64,000 nucleotides of DNA, taken from positions 11,036,001-11,100,000 of the forward strand of contig AP026543.1 of assembly GCA_026075535.2 (NCBI GenBank), given 5' to 3'. Shown here one piece after another: positions 11,333-21,186 of the stretch (positions are counted from its first letter, which is position 1; each line of letters opens with the position of its first letter). The DNA comes from Tricholoma matsutake (taxonomy: Eukaryota > Basidiomycota > Agaricomycetes > Agaricales > Tricholomataceae). The position numbers were made by a program, and so were the translations under genes. The notes beneath the pieces are model-generated. The model searched no databases. It was not told the DNA's origin and saw nothing but the letters and a program-made list of their open reading frames with translations.

Positions 11333-11997
11333 TGTTACAATTTTCCTTGTAACTCATGAGACCTGACCAACCCAACATACCCAATGATCCCCTCCAGACA
11401 GGAGGCACTCCCTGATTCATGCTTAGAGCATGTCCTTGACACCAGACACACACACAACACATGCTGACAACATGCATTCAATCCCCTTCCCATGGAAGGC
11501 ACCCTTGACGCATGGTGACTCCATGCACCCAAACCCATTCCCACAAATGCTGTGATATGACAGCCCCTTGACATGAGGTCCATGACATCAGACTCTCATG
11601 ATTGACATGCTGTGCCACAGCATGTCCTTGACATCGGAGCCTCATGCAAGGCATGAGGCTTATTGTTTCTATTCTTACCTGATATGCATCTACCTTTCCA
11701 ATTGGATGATAAGGACCTCCCTACCAGTATAAGTACTGTGACTCATAGTAGGGATGTCCTTAGTTTAGATCTAGGCAATCTACAGCTTTAACTTGTGAAC
11801 TTGCGAACTTACTTGAAACCACTAAGGAAGCCCCTTAGTGCATGAACCCAAACGACTCTATGCAGAAGGCCTGCTAGAGTGCACTATCCATCTTACATTG
11901 GATGCTCCAAGTAAGACTAGTGCCAAACGACTTGTCGAGGAAGCACCTCATCAAATGACATTGACTAGATCGAGTGGTTGAGGCTTTGCCCTTAACA
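11333..11997 (+). repeat. 5' LTR of the gypsy element
   Basis: Begins TGTTACAATTTTCCTTGTAA and ends CCTTAACA. It is the same length as the 3' LTR at 19271-19935. A TATA-like TATAAG is at 11728-11733. Most differences from the 3' LTR involve CG, TG and CA dinucleotides. Confidence 0.95.
11728..11772 (+). promoter_or_regulatory. Predicted gypsy promoter and transcript start
   Basis: TATAAG at 11728-11733 lies about 28-33 bp upstream of TAGTTTAGATCT (11761-11772). That sequence is the exact complement of the primer site at 12000-12011, which supports placing the RNA 5' end near 11761. Confidence 0.55.
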
Positions 11998-11999
11998 TA

Positions 12000-12011
12000 A
12001 GATCTAAACTA
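12000..12011 (+). promoter_or_regulatory. Self-primer binding site of the gypsy element
   Basis: AGATCTAAACTA starts two bases after the 5' LTR. It is perfectly complementary to 11761-11772, at the predicted start of the element's own RNA. No match to a tRNA 3' end is seen. This is the Tf1/Sushi type of priming, in which the mRNA 5' end folds back and is cut to prime reverse transcription. Confidence 0.7.
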
Positions 12012-12059
12012 TCTGCTAGCCCACCTATCTAGGTGTAGGCAATACGTCTCGATACACAC

Positions 12060-13213
12060 CACAGCAACCTGGGTCTAGACAAACCTCAGACCGACCACCA
12101 AGAGAAGCAGAACCACAGCCAGGTTCATCTTGGTACCGATACAATGGAAGACTAGTCCATTACTCAACCCCAGCACAGCATTGGTTCTACAGATCAACTG
12201 ACAGACAAAGAGGAGATTTCCTCACCGACGAAGACTTTGAACAACCACACACACCCCCACCCAAAACATCCACCTGCTTCTTAACAGACAAAACCAACGA
12301 CCTCTATAATGAGATGTCCGAACCTGCTGCAACCACACCAATGATGTCCATGAAGGACATTTGAATCTGATCACCCACAGACTTCTAAGGAGAGCAGACC
12401 AAGACCGCCAAGTTCCTGCAAGAGATAGACCTGTACTTGCAAATCAATGACCAGGTCTACGACACAAACAACAAGAAGATCATCTTCATGTTGTCCTTCA
12501 TGAATGGAGGGACAGCAGCTGCCTGGGCACAGGCATTTGTCAACCAACACCAATCCAAGGGATTTGGTGAATACGCAGACTTCTGACAGAAGGTCTTAGG
12601 GGCCTTCTCACTGATTGACAATGCTGGAATGGCAAAGACTGAGATCAAGAATCTCAAACAAGGTTCAGGGAACCTCAAAGAATATGTGGCAAACTTCCAC
12701 ATCCTGAAAGACAGGACAGGAATCACAGAAGATGCAGCCATGATCGAGTACTTCATGGATGGACTGCACCCCAAATTACTGAAGAGGGTACACACAATGG
12801 AGATGGTACCCAACACTCTCAAAGGCTGGATAAAGGCAGCTTTGAAGTATGAAGGCCAATGGAAACGAGCCATGGCAATCCTGGGGAAGACCAGGCAAAA
12901 TGACAAGATAAAACAGACGACAAAGAAAGGACAGCCCTCTCTTGACATCAACCGACTGACAAACCAAGAACATGTGGAACACCTCCAAAAGGGATTGTGT
13001 TTCATCTGTCACCAACCAGGACACCAATCATCCAACCACAAGGATGGGAAGAGCCCCATCCTGATGGGATCAGCACCCCCTCCTTACCGGAACCACTTCA
13101 CCCAGAAGAAGACTGGGGTGGACACCTACCAGAAGATCCGCACGATGCTGGATGAATTAGACAAAGAAGAGAAAGAACAAGCCCTCAACCTCATGGAGGA
13201 ATTGGGTTTTTAG
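12060..13213 (+). pseudogene. Gypsy gag
   Basis: A gag-like frame runs with interruptions from about 12060. TGA and TAA codons at 12362-12390 and a TGA at 12583-12585 break it; the last falls where 'ADFWQKV' is expected, so TGG to TGA is likely. The C-terminal half is open (12629-13213). It carries a zinc-knuckle-like 'CFICHQPGHQSSNH' in which the final Cys is replaced by His. The product would form the virus-like particle. Confidence 0.75.
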
Positions 13214-13230
13214 AACAGTGGCCTGATACG

Positions 13231-13647
13231 ATGCCAGTCACTGCTGTAGTCTCCCTAGAATCTGTACTCTTGGTTACCATAAATAGACAATCTATGTGCC
13301 TGTCTATTTGGGTAGCTGAGTCAGACAATGGGAAAGACATCGCAATGAATGCGCTCCTCAACTCTGGAGCAGGAGGAGTCTTTATCGACTCAAAATTTGT
13401 CAATCAAGAAGCGATCAAGACATATCCCTTAGGCCACACCATCCAGGCCACAAACGTAGATGGAACCCTGAACAAGCAGGGAACAATCACCAGATGCATG
13501 AAAGGGAGACTCCACATCAATGGAAGGAGCTACCCGATGGAATACCTAGTCGCCAGACTAGGCAAAGAAGCGGTAATCCTGGGCCTGCTGTGGCTGCAGG
13601 AGATAAACCCAATTATCAACTGGAAGAAGGGAACCTTTGATTTCTGA
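13231..13647 (+). pseudogene. Gypsy aspartic protease
   Basis: An open frame of 138 codons with a retropepsin-like fold. The active-site triad region reads 'ALLNSGAGGVFID', so the catalytic Asp of DSG is replaced by Asn, a G-to-A change. A downstream hydrophobic 'EAVILGLLWLQEINPIINW' matches the family. It closes with TGA at 13645-13647, where the family continues into the RT polyprotein. Confidence 0.75.
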
Positions 13648-13799
13648 GACAAAGAATGCCAGGCTCAAATCCAACAAATCTTGGAGAAGATAAGAAGAGC
13701 CAAACGGGCCCTCCCAAACACCCTAAAACTCCCCAGGGTCGACACTGAAAGGGAAGCACCCAATGACAGAATGGCACGAATTCAACACATCTGTCAAGA

Positions 13800-14400
13800 A
13801 CCATTCCTCACCTGATTGGAACCTGCACCCATCCGATCCTTTTCCGCACCTCAAACCTGACTTTTGTCTACACTCTCTGATTTCATTCCCGGCCGCCTAG
13901 TTTTGCAAATTTGACTATGGATTCCTGTGCGGCCTCTGCTAGGTAATTTATCTACACAGTCGAGACACTGCTGCATTTCCCGTTTCTGTCCCGCTTTTAT
14001 TCCGGACTCTAGTATTTAAGTTTAGCTAGTTTTGCCTTGTATTCCTCAGTTTGTATAGCGACATAGACTCAAGTTTACCCTGCCAATCTAAAACCTCCTT
14101 CTACTCCAACCCCTGTCCTCTAAGAGTCTGAACTACATTTGACTCAACCTCTAGTCTCCCTCTGAAGTTCTAGTCTCATCTGAACTCAACCTAAGTCCCT
14201 CCATACTCCTCCCCACATTTACCCGCACATTCCCGCTCCTACCTCTAAACCCTCAACTTGAAATTAGGACACCAGACGAGGTGAAGGGCACAGCTTCTTA
14301 CAAGCTGAAGTCAAGTCCTTTCCATTCCCCCTCCCGCAGAATCTGCATCGACCCAACAATCTCCCACTATCATCACCCGCAGTGTCCGGTCGGATTCCAA
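13800..14400 (+). other. Non-coding, CpG-retaining stretch between protease and RT
   Basis: No pol-like reading is visible here. The stretch from about 13850 to 14100 keeps many CpG sites (for example CCCGGCCGCC near 13889), in contrast to the gypsy sequence on both sides. It may be a later insertion or unrelated sequence, but no clear termini were found. Confidence 0.4.
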
Positions 14401-14429
14401 AGTGGCCTCTAGGATCAGTTCTTAACAAC

Positions 14430-14680
14430 ATTATAGCCAAGACAAGACAGAAGCTCTCTGAAGAGAAAGAGAGGAGCCTTGCCCGAGCCAGATTGGCTGT
14501 GGCAAAAACCAGAGAAAGACTCTCCGAAGAGAAGGAGAGAAACCTAGCCTGAGCCAGATTGGCTGTGGCAAAAACCAGAGAAAGACTCCCCAAAGAGAAG
14601 GAGAGAAACCTTGCCCGAGCCCAACTGGCCATGGCAAAAATGAAGGAAAGGCTTTCTGAGAAGAAAGCAAAGGAGCTGAA
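14430..14680 (+). repeat. 66-bp tandem repeats encoding a 22-residue coiled-coil unit
   Basis: At least three copies of a 66-bp unit (agattggctg at 14490 and 14556) encode repeats of the type 'RLAVAKTRERLSEEKERN'. The Arg/Glu/Leu pattern suggests a long charged helix between protease and RT. One TGA (near 14549) sits at an expected Arg codon. Confidence 0.7.
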
Positions 14681-15008
14681 TTCAGTCCAGAAAGCCATTG
14701 CAAGAACCAGGACCAAGGACACTCCTAAAGAAGGTAGGAACCTCGAAGCAGCAAGATATGCTGTCGCCAAGACCCAAGAAAACCAGAAGAAAAGACAACT
14801 GGAGAAGGGCAAGTACAACAAATGCGACAGGACACGACAAATCCTGCAAAAGATAAAAGAACTGCTAACCTCCACAGGGGAGGGGAGCACTGGCAAAAGA
14901 AACTCGAAAATGACACCGCAAAACAGGACAACTGACCCTCGATGAGAGACTACCCCGACCCACGATTATAGGACCCCAGATCATGGTACCATCAATGCTG
15001 AAGTACCT

Positions 15009-16048
15009 ATGCCCAAGGAGACTCCCCCTCAAGTGAAGATCGAAGAGGTACCTGATGAAGAACTACTGGCAGACACTGGCATGGAAATACAAGCAACAGC
15101 AGAAACCCACGAACAAGATGCGACAGACCTCCTGATTGCATATGTACGAGGAGAACTGGTCATTGGCATATTCGAACCACCAAAAGAACCACCCCTCACC
15201 AAGGAACACCAAGGACTGACCCATACATACATATGGAAAATGAACATGATCTCCAGGACCACAAAAGCCAAGGACTCCCCACGATACATATTCTCGAAGA
15301 GTGCATGGATCAGAGCAAAGACATCCATTTCCCAGCAACTTGCACATGAACAAGATGAGGGGAGGGAGGCCAGCAAACAGACCCTGGACAACCTACTGCC
15401 ACCAGAATACCAGAAATACAGGCAGGTATTTGAAAAGCCGCATCTGAATGATTCCCGGAATCAAGACCATGGGATCATGCGATTGACTTGAAGGAAGGCT
15501 TTGTACTGAAGGATTGCAAAGTCTACCCACTGACACTGAAAGAACAAGAGAAACTCAATGAGTTTCTCAACGAAAACCTGGAAAAAGGATACATCTGACC
15601 ATCAAAATCACCCATGGCATCCCCATTCTTCTTCGTGTTGAAGAAGGACTCTGACGCTCTGCGACCTTGCCAAGACTATCACTATCTGAATGAAGGAACA
15701 ATCCGGAACAACTACCCCCTGCCACTGATTGGAGACCTCTTGGACAAGCTGAAGGGAGCAAGATTTTTCATGAAACTTGATATTCAATGGGGATATTATA
15801 ACATATGGATAAAGAAAGGAGATGAGTGGAAAGCAGTGTTCAAGACTAACCAAGGGCTATTCAAGCCAATGGTGATGTTCTTTGGGCTGTGCAACTCACC
15901 AGCAACATTCCAGGCCATGATGAACGATCTCTTCCAAGACATGCTAGATGAAGGATGGCTCATCATCTATATGGATGACATCCTGATCTTCTTGAAGATG
16001 GAAGAAGAACACTGGATAAGGACCAAAAGGGTCCTCAAACAATTATGA
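15009..16048 (+). pseudogene. Gypsy reverse transcriptase
   Basis: After an acidic linker (15009-15430) a one-base shift near 15435 moves the frame into the RT N-terminus. RT landmarks are '[10 protein letters not shown]', '[10 protein letters not shown]', '[10 protein letters not shown]', '[11 protein letters not shown]' and the catalytic 'IYMDDILIF'. TGA stops at 15596-15598 and 16046-16048 occupy positions where the family has Arg. The two Asp of YMDD are intact. Confidence 0.88.
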
Positions 16049-16860
16049 CAATGTGATCTCTACCTGAAAATAGAGAAGTGCAGGTTCAATGTGCAAGAAG
16101 TCGATTTCTTGGGCATGATCATCAGGCCCAATGAACTTGCAATGGACAACACAAAACTGGCTGGGATCAAGGACTGGTCCATGCCAAAGACAGTGAAGGA
16201 TGTAAGATCCTTCCTAGGATTCAGAAACTTCTATCAACAATTCATTGGACACTTTGCAGATCTGGCCAGACTGCTAAACGATTTGACGAAGAAGAACCAG
16301 AAATTCAAATGGATGAACAACTGCCAACAGTCATTCAATGTGCTAAAGAGGAAGTTCAACAAAGCCCCAGTACTGCTAATGCCAGACACAACGAAACCAT
16401 TTGTGGTGGAATCTGATGCCTCAAAATTTGCGACAGGTGCAGTACTCAGACAACAGGATGCCAATGGAGACTGGCACCCATGTGGATACATCTCGCATTC
16501 TTTCAACAAAGCGGAAAGAAATTATGAGATATATGACTGGGAACTACTGGGAGTGATCCGAGCGCTGGAAACATGGAGACACTACCTACAGGGGACACTG
16601 TTCCCTGTGATGGTACTATCCAATCACAAGAACCTGACATACTTCCATCAGCCACAGAAACTGAACTGACAACAGGCTAGATGGAGCATCTACCTGTCAC
16701 AATTTGACCTGAAGCTACAACACATACCAGGATCACAGATGGTACAATCTGATGCCCTATCGAGGAGAGCAGATCACATAACCAAAGAAGACACTGATAA
16801 CGAGGACAAGACCATCCTTGCCAATGAACTATTTGTGAAAACAATTGACGCTGAGCTCTA
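16049..16860 (+). pseudogene. Gypsy RT connection and RNase H
   Basis: The frame continues through '[16 protein letters not shown]' and '[15 protein letters not shown]' into RNase H: '[16 protein letters not shown]', '[15 protein letters not shown]' and '[10 protein letters not shown]'. In the last motif the expected Asp (TDHKNL) is Asn. A TGA at 16667-16669 replaces an Arg in 'KLNRRQARW'. 'QSDALSRR' marks the C-terminal end. Confidence 0.85.
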
Positions 16861-17039
16861 GGGAGCCCTGGTCTCAGCAATAATGAAGGATGACCTCGTA
16901 AATGACACTTTACAAGCTCTGAAGAACAATGGAACTCCCCCAATCAAGTCTGCATTGGAGGACTGGAAATTTGAAGATGGCCTGCTCTTTTTCAAAGACA
17001 GATGCTATGTGCCACAGGACAAAACCCTCCACCAGGCAA

Positions 17040-17860
17040 TCATATGAAAATACCATGATGGCATCATGACAGGACACCCTGGACAATGGCAAACAATTGA
17101 ACTGATCCGACGTGACTACTGGTGGCCAGGAATGGCCAACTTCATCAAGAAGTATGTTGAAGGCTGTGCAAAGTGCCAGCAAATGAAAGTGAACACACAC
17201 CCAATGACCCCACCACCGACACCAATATCATCCAATGCCAGCAGACCATTCGAGCTGGTAACGACAGATTTTATTATGGACTTGCCTGTAATAAATGGAT
17301 TTGACTCAATCATGGTTGTGGTAGACCATGGTCTTACAAAGGGGGTAATTTTTATCCCTTGCGCAAAGATGATTGATGCACTTGGCACCACAGACCTTTA
17401 CCTGCACCATGTATATGCAAGATTTGGACTCCCCAGAAGAATCATCTTAGACAGAGATACTCGATTTGCATCCAAACTCTTCCGAGAACTCGGACGACTG
17501 CTCAGCATCAAGCTATCCATGAGCACCACTTATCACCCCCAGACCGATGGAGAAACAGAGCAAGTAAACCAAGAGCTAGAAGTTTACCTCTGCATGTTCT
17601 GTTTGAACAAACCCAAAGATTGGGAGCATTATCTCCCAATGGCAGAATTTGCACACAACCAAAAGATGCACTCCACAGTAAAACACTTGCCGTTTTACTT
17701 GATGATGGGATATCAACCACGTGCTATCCCCACCCTTACAAAAAGACGAACGTACTGGCTGCTGAACAGAGAATCCAAGGACTTCTCTCTGCGAGGAGGG
17801 AAGCTCTTGCTGCACATGAACTAGCCAGACAGGCTATGGCCACCCAAACGAAAGGGTGAT
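17040..17860 (+). pseudogene. Gypsy integrase
   Basis: An HHCC zinc-binding N-terminus is followed by the catalytic core: 'TTDFIMDLP' (first Asp), 'DRDTRFASKLFRELG' (second Asp region) and 'YHPQTDGETEQVNQELE' (Glu). A TGA at 17045-17047 interrupts the N-terminus, and a frame shift near 17735 precedes 'NVLAAEQRIQGLLSARREA'. The catalytic D, D and E are all present. Confidence 0.88.
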
Positions 17861-18294
17861 ACGAACTGTTCAAGGTTGGAGAGCAAGTATGGCTCAACTC
17901 CAAGAACCTGAAGATTGGCTACCCAATGAGAAAATTGGCCCCAAAATGAGAAGGGCCCTTTTTGATTGAAGATGCCTTGTCAAGAACAACATACCGATTG
18001 AAACTGCCACCGAGATGGAAGATCCACCCGGTATTCTATGTGGCTTTACTCACGCGATACCATGAGAATGACACTCATGGGCAAAACTTCCTGACTCCAC
18101 CACCTGACCTCGTAGAAGGAGAAAATGAATACAAGGTGGAAGCAATCATCGTGCACAAGAAGCACAGCAAGACACACCATTACCTTGTGAAATGGATTGA
18201 CTACCTGACATCCGAAAACACATGGGAACCCAAATCAAACTTGAAGAATGCCCCCGAGATCCTGATGGCATATAAGAAGAGACATCACCTCTGA
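17861..18294 (+). pseudogene. Integrase C-terminus with chromodomain
   Basis: The GPY/F-like segment ('KVGEQVWLNSKNL', 'EGPFLIEDALSRTTYRLKLP') leads to a chromodomain, 'YKVEAIIVHKKHSKTHHYLV' followed by 'KWIDYLTSENTWEP', at about 18130-18290. The Trp and aromatic residues used for methyl-lysine binding are retained. A TGA at 17947-17949 sits at an expected Arg. Confidence 0.85.
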
Positions 18295-18402
18295 TGAGAA
18301 CCCAAGAAACCCCCACTATCTGAACCAAACCCCAGCCAAACGACACCCCTGATACCCCCAAATGACGATTGACCCACTGAACATTGACGCCCTTCACGTT
18401 CA

Positions 18403-18416
18403 CCCCCCCCCCCCCC
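18403..18416 (+). repeat. Homopolymer of 14 C
   Basis: Uninterrupted C14 run downstream of the chromodomain; its length may be unreliable in assembly. Confidence 0.9.
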
Positions 18417-18601
18417 TTTCGATAAAGAACAAATACAAGAAGAACATGGTGACTGGACAATGAGTCATTGACCAGTCACCAAGAACAAACAGACTTCTGG
18501 GGCAACCCTCTTGGGAATGCCCACACGGGATCATATTCTGGTTAACAAGAGACAACTAGATAGGAAGAGTATCCTCAACTTGCCCAAAATGCTGCCTCTA
18601 T

Positions 18602-18916
18602 GTGCGGAGAAGCACGAAGACAGACTTAACCTGGGTAAAAGCACAATTCAAGGAATGGTGCTCTAAAGGAGAATTAGACAATGAGGACTACTTCCCTGAG
18701 GAGTTTGTCATTGACCACTATGGCCTGACCCCAAACAGAAGACCACTAATGGGAATTAGCCCCCTACTGTGGAATGACCTTCAGTGGAACACCCACTACA
18801 ATGAAGAAAGCGGATTTGAGCTGGCAAGGCAGCTCTTATTTAGACAACACGGAGAACTGGGGACATTGCTGTGTTCCAGCCGACACCCCCCACACATCGA
18901 CACCCCAGACCACTGA
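18602..18916 (+). CDS. Extra open frame between pol and 3' LTR, unknown function
   Basis: A 104-codon frame ('MRRSTKTDLTWVKAQFKEWC...') lies downstream of the chromodomain. No domain is recognised. It contains no internal stop even though the neighbouring pol is heavily interrupted. It may be a remnant of an additional element-encoded protein or chance. Confidence 0.35.
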   Translation: MRRSTKTDLTWVKAQFKEWCSKGELDNEDYFPEEFVIDHYGLTPNRRPLMGISPLLWNDLQWNTHYNEESGFELARQLLFRQHGELGTLLCSSRHPPHIDTPDH

Positions 18917-19250
18917 GCACAATTAGGTGCAAACCGATCATCTGCAAAGACATTAAACTACCAATCATCCACAAAGACGTTAAACTACTGAGCATCTGCA
19001 AAGATGTAAAACTATGGTGATTGCCCTTGATACTGTGCAGACCCTACAGACCCCTCCCCTTTCTGATGACACCACTGACACCACTGCTAAGGGCAGTATA
19101 GAACAAAAAGAACCCAATCACGGTCCAAGCTTGGACATGAACGATCCCACCATCCTGCAATACCCCTCGATCCTGACCCACCCACATATCCAGACTGTAC
19201 CCAACCAGACCAGAGGAGAGACAAAGATTTAGGTTGAAGTGTGGGACTTT

Positions 19251-19270
19251 CGACCATAGCAGGGGGGTAA
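19251..19270 (+). promoter_or_regulatory. Polypurine tract before the 3' LTR
   Basis: AGCAGGGGGGTAA directly precedes the 3' LTR at 19271 and is the expected plus-strand primer. Confidence 0.7.
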
Positions 19271-19935
19271 TGTTACAATTTTTCTTGTAACTCATGAGAC
19301 CCAACCGACCCAACATACCCAATGATCCCCTCCAGACAGGAGGCACTCCCTGATTCATGCTTAGAGCATGTCCTTGACACCAGACACACACACAACACAT
19401 GCCGACAACATGCATTTGATCCCCTTCCCATGGAAGGCACCCTTGACACATGGTGACTCCATGCACCCAAACCCATTCCCACACATGCTGTGATACAACA
19501 GCTCCTTGACATGAGGTCCATGACATCAGACTCTCATGATCGACATGCTGCACCACAGCACTCCATGACATTGGATGCCTCATGCAAGGCATGAGGCTTA
19601 TTGTTTCTATTCTTACCTGATACGCATCTACCTTTCCGATTGGACAATAAGGACCTCCCTACCAGTATAAGTACTGTGACTCATAGTAGGGATGTCCTTA
19701 GTTTAGATCTAGGCAATCTACAGCTTTAACTTGTGAACTTGTGAACTTACTCGAAACCACTAAGGAAGCCCCTTAGTGTGTGAACCCAAATGACTCTATG
19801 CAGAAGGCCTGCTAGAGTGCACTATCCATCTTACGTCGGACGCTCCAAGTAAGACTAGTGCCAAACAACTTGTTGAGAAAGCACCTCGTCAAACAACATC
19901 GACTAGATCGAGTGGTTGAGGCTTTGCCCTTAACA
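19271..19935 (+). repeat. 3' LTR of the gypsy element
   Basis: Same 665-bp length as the 5' LTR. It starts TGTTACAATTTTTCTTGTAA and ends CCTTAACA; ATGAT follows at 19936-19940. Confidence 0.95.
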
Positions 19936-19940
19936 ATGAT

Positions 19941-20882
19941 CAAGCAGTGGAATCTTCATCATTGTTGTTATCATCTTCTTCATCACTCTTGTCACCTCTA
20001 TCACTTGGGGCTGGGGATGATGGCCAATCAATTGAGAGGAAGTTGTCATCACCTGTACTTGGGACAGAAGACTGACTGTGGCATCCCAAGGTACTAAGAT
20101 CCACTGGTGTTTGACTGTGTGCAATTGCAGCTCAGTCAATGACAGGACTGGTCCCCATCAGCTGGTGCATGTGCAGATACCATGGAAACTTTGCCTCAAT
20201 GAGCTCTGGAAAGTAATGGATCAGTTTCATTACAACACAAAAGTCATGGTTGCCACACACCCCAAACGTTTGCCAACTTCAATCCTGCTGTTATCTCATC
20301 CTGGCATCCCAACTCTACAAGACCCTGTCTTGTCACACCCAGCTCTTCATGATGTTCACAGTAGGCTTTCTTCAACCTGTCATACAATTATGGCATCAGC
20401 TAAACTTGATACAATATAACAGGATGACTCACGCTGCTGACAGCTTTCTGGAGGGTCAGCAAATCACTAAAAGAGTACTGGGAGCCCTCTGGTGTAACAA
20501 ACAGTGCCTCCACAATCACCTTGTACAGCTCAGCAGTTTTCTTCCCACTGCTCAACACATTGCCAGTGATATCTTTAGAAAACCCAAAGGCTTGGCAGTA
20601 ATGTGGCTTAGCTTTGATCAGAGTCAGTAACTGGTCAGTGAGAGGGTAATACTTCTCCTTTGACCACCTTCATGACAAACTAGTCAGTAGACATGCAAGA
20701 TTCACAAGAAACACTTACTGCACAGCAATGGTGTGCTTCTTTGGCAATGCACCTGGAGTGCAGTTTTCCTTGTCAGCTTTCTGAGGTTTTTTGGATTTTT
20801 TCTTGCTGGCCTTCTCATCCTGATCAGCAAACAAGAGAATTCAGTGTGCTTCAAGAATCTTCTTCTTGGTAGGAGGTGGCAT
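19941..20882 (-). pseudogene. N-terminal part of Harbinger second gene
   Basis: Read from ATG at 20882 on the minus strand: 'MPPPTKKKILEAH', a stop (TGA, where CGA is likely), a Lys-rich stretch, then an intron that starts GTAAGT and ends CATGAAG. Next comes 'WSKEKYYPLTDQLLTLIKAK', a Myb/SANT-like helix pair, and 'SKDITGNVLSSGKKTAELYK'. Further stops follow, and the gene is cut at 19941 by the gypsy insertion. It resumes at 11327. The Myb/SANT-like assignment is by resemblance only. Confidence 0.6.
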
Positions 20883-21016
20883 TTATGATGGACACTCAAG
20901 AGAATGCTTGATGCTAACTTGACATGTTTTTGCAGGTGAATGCAAACTTGACACATTTTTGCAGGTGAATGCAAACTCTGAACTTGATGCCGCACTGCCG
21001 ATCTTGCTCATTCAGT

Positions 21017-21076
21017 TGAAATCAATTCTCAAATCACACCGAAATCAGCCTCAAAATTGCTACTGTGAACGACCCT
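21017..21076 (-). repeat. Right TIR of the Harbinger element
   Basis: The reverse complement begins AGGGTCGTTCACAGTAGC and aligns to the left TIR at 8946-9007. AAT follows at 21077-21079. Confidence 0.85.
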
Positions 21077-21186
21077 AATGCATAATTTGGTCACTGATGC
21101 ATTATTCAATATGCATTATGGGCCCTATGTCCTGTGTTCCATGGTGGTTCTGGTCTGCAAGCCATGCATTATGAAAATATCAACTG

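Larger units (their letters stand above)
11333..19935 (+). mobile_element. Complete gypsy (Ty3-like) chromovirus, 8.6 kb, inactive
   Basis: Two 665-bp LTRs (TG...CA), a 5-bp duplication ATGAT, a self-complementary primer site, gag, protease, RT, RNase H, integrase and a C-terminal chromodomain occur in the usual gypsy order. The reading frames are broken by several frameshifts and by many TGA stops that fall at expected Arg (CGA) or Trp codons. It lies inside the second gene of the Harbinger element. A chromodomain normally directs integration to heterochromatin. Confidence 0.95.
8946..21076 (+). mobile_element. PIF/Harbinger DNA transposon, split by a gypsy insertion
   Basis: Terminal inverted repeats of about 60 bp (8946-9007 and 21017-21076, beginning AGGGTC) are flanked by AAT at 8943-8945 and 21077-21079, a 3-bp target duplication as expected for this superfamily. 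It carries the usual two genes: a DDE transposase on the plus strand (9211-10701) and a second protein on the minus strand (20882 down to 10858). The gypsy element at 11333-19935 interrupts the second gene. Without that insertion the element is about 3.5 kb. Confidence 0.88.
8240..21186. mobile_element. Outer TIR element of a nested stack, about 0.8 kb without its inserts
   Basis: The left end (8240-8262, beginning CAGTTGATATTCTCATAATG) is matched by the reverse complement of 21164-21186 over 23 bp with one mismatch. Both ends are flanked by TA (8238-8239, 21187-21188). This fits a Tc1/mariner-type TA duplication, although no transposase of that class is recognised. Removing the Harbinger insert leaves about 0.8 kb, the size of a non-autonomous element. 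The motif ATGCATTATG recurs inside both ends. Confidence 0.6.

Noticed and set aside
12362..18294. TGA read as a sense codon (alternative genetic code)
   Set aside because: TGA interruptions occur only in decayed elements and coincide with CpG-type changes, which are also seen in the non-coding LTRs; host-like genes do not use TGA internally.
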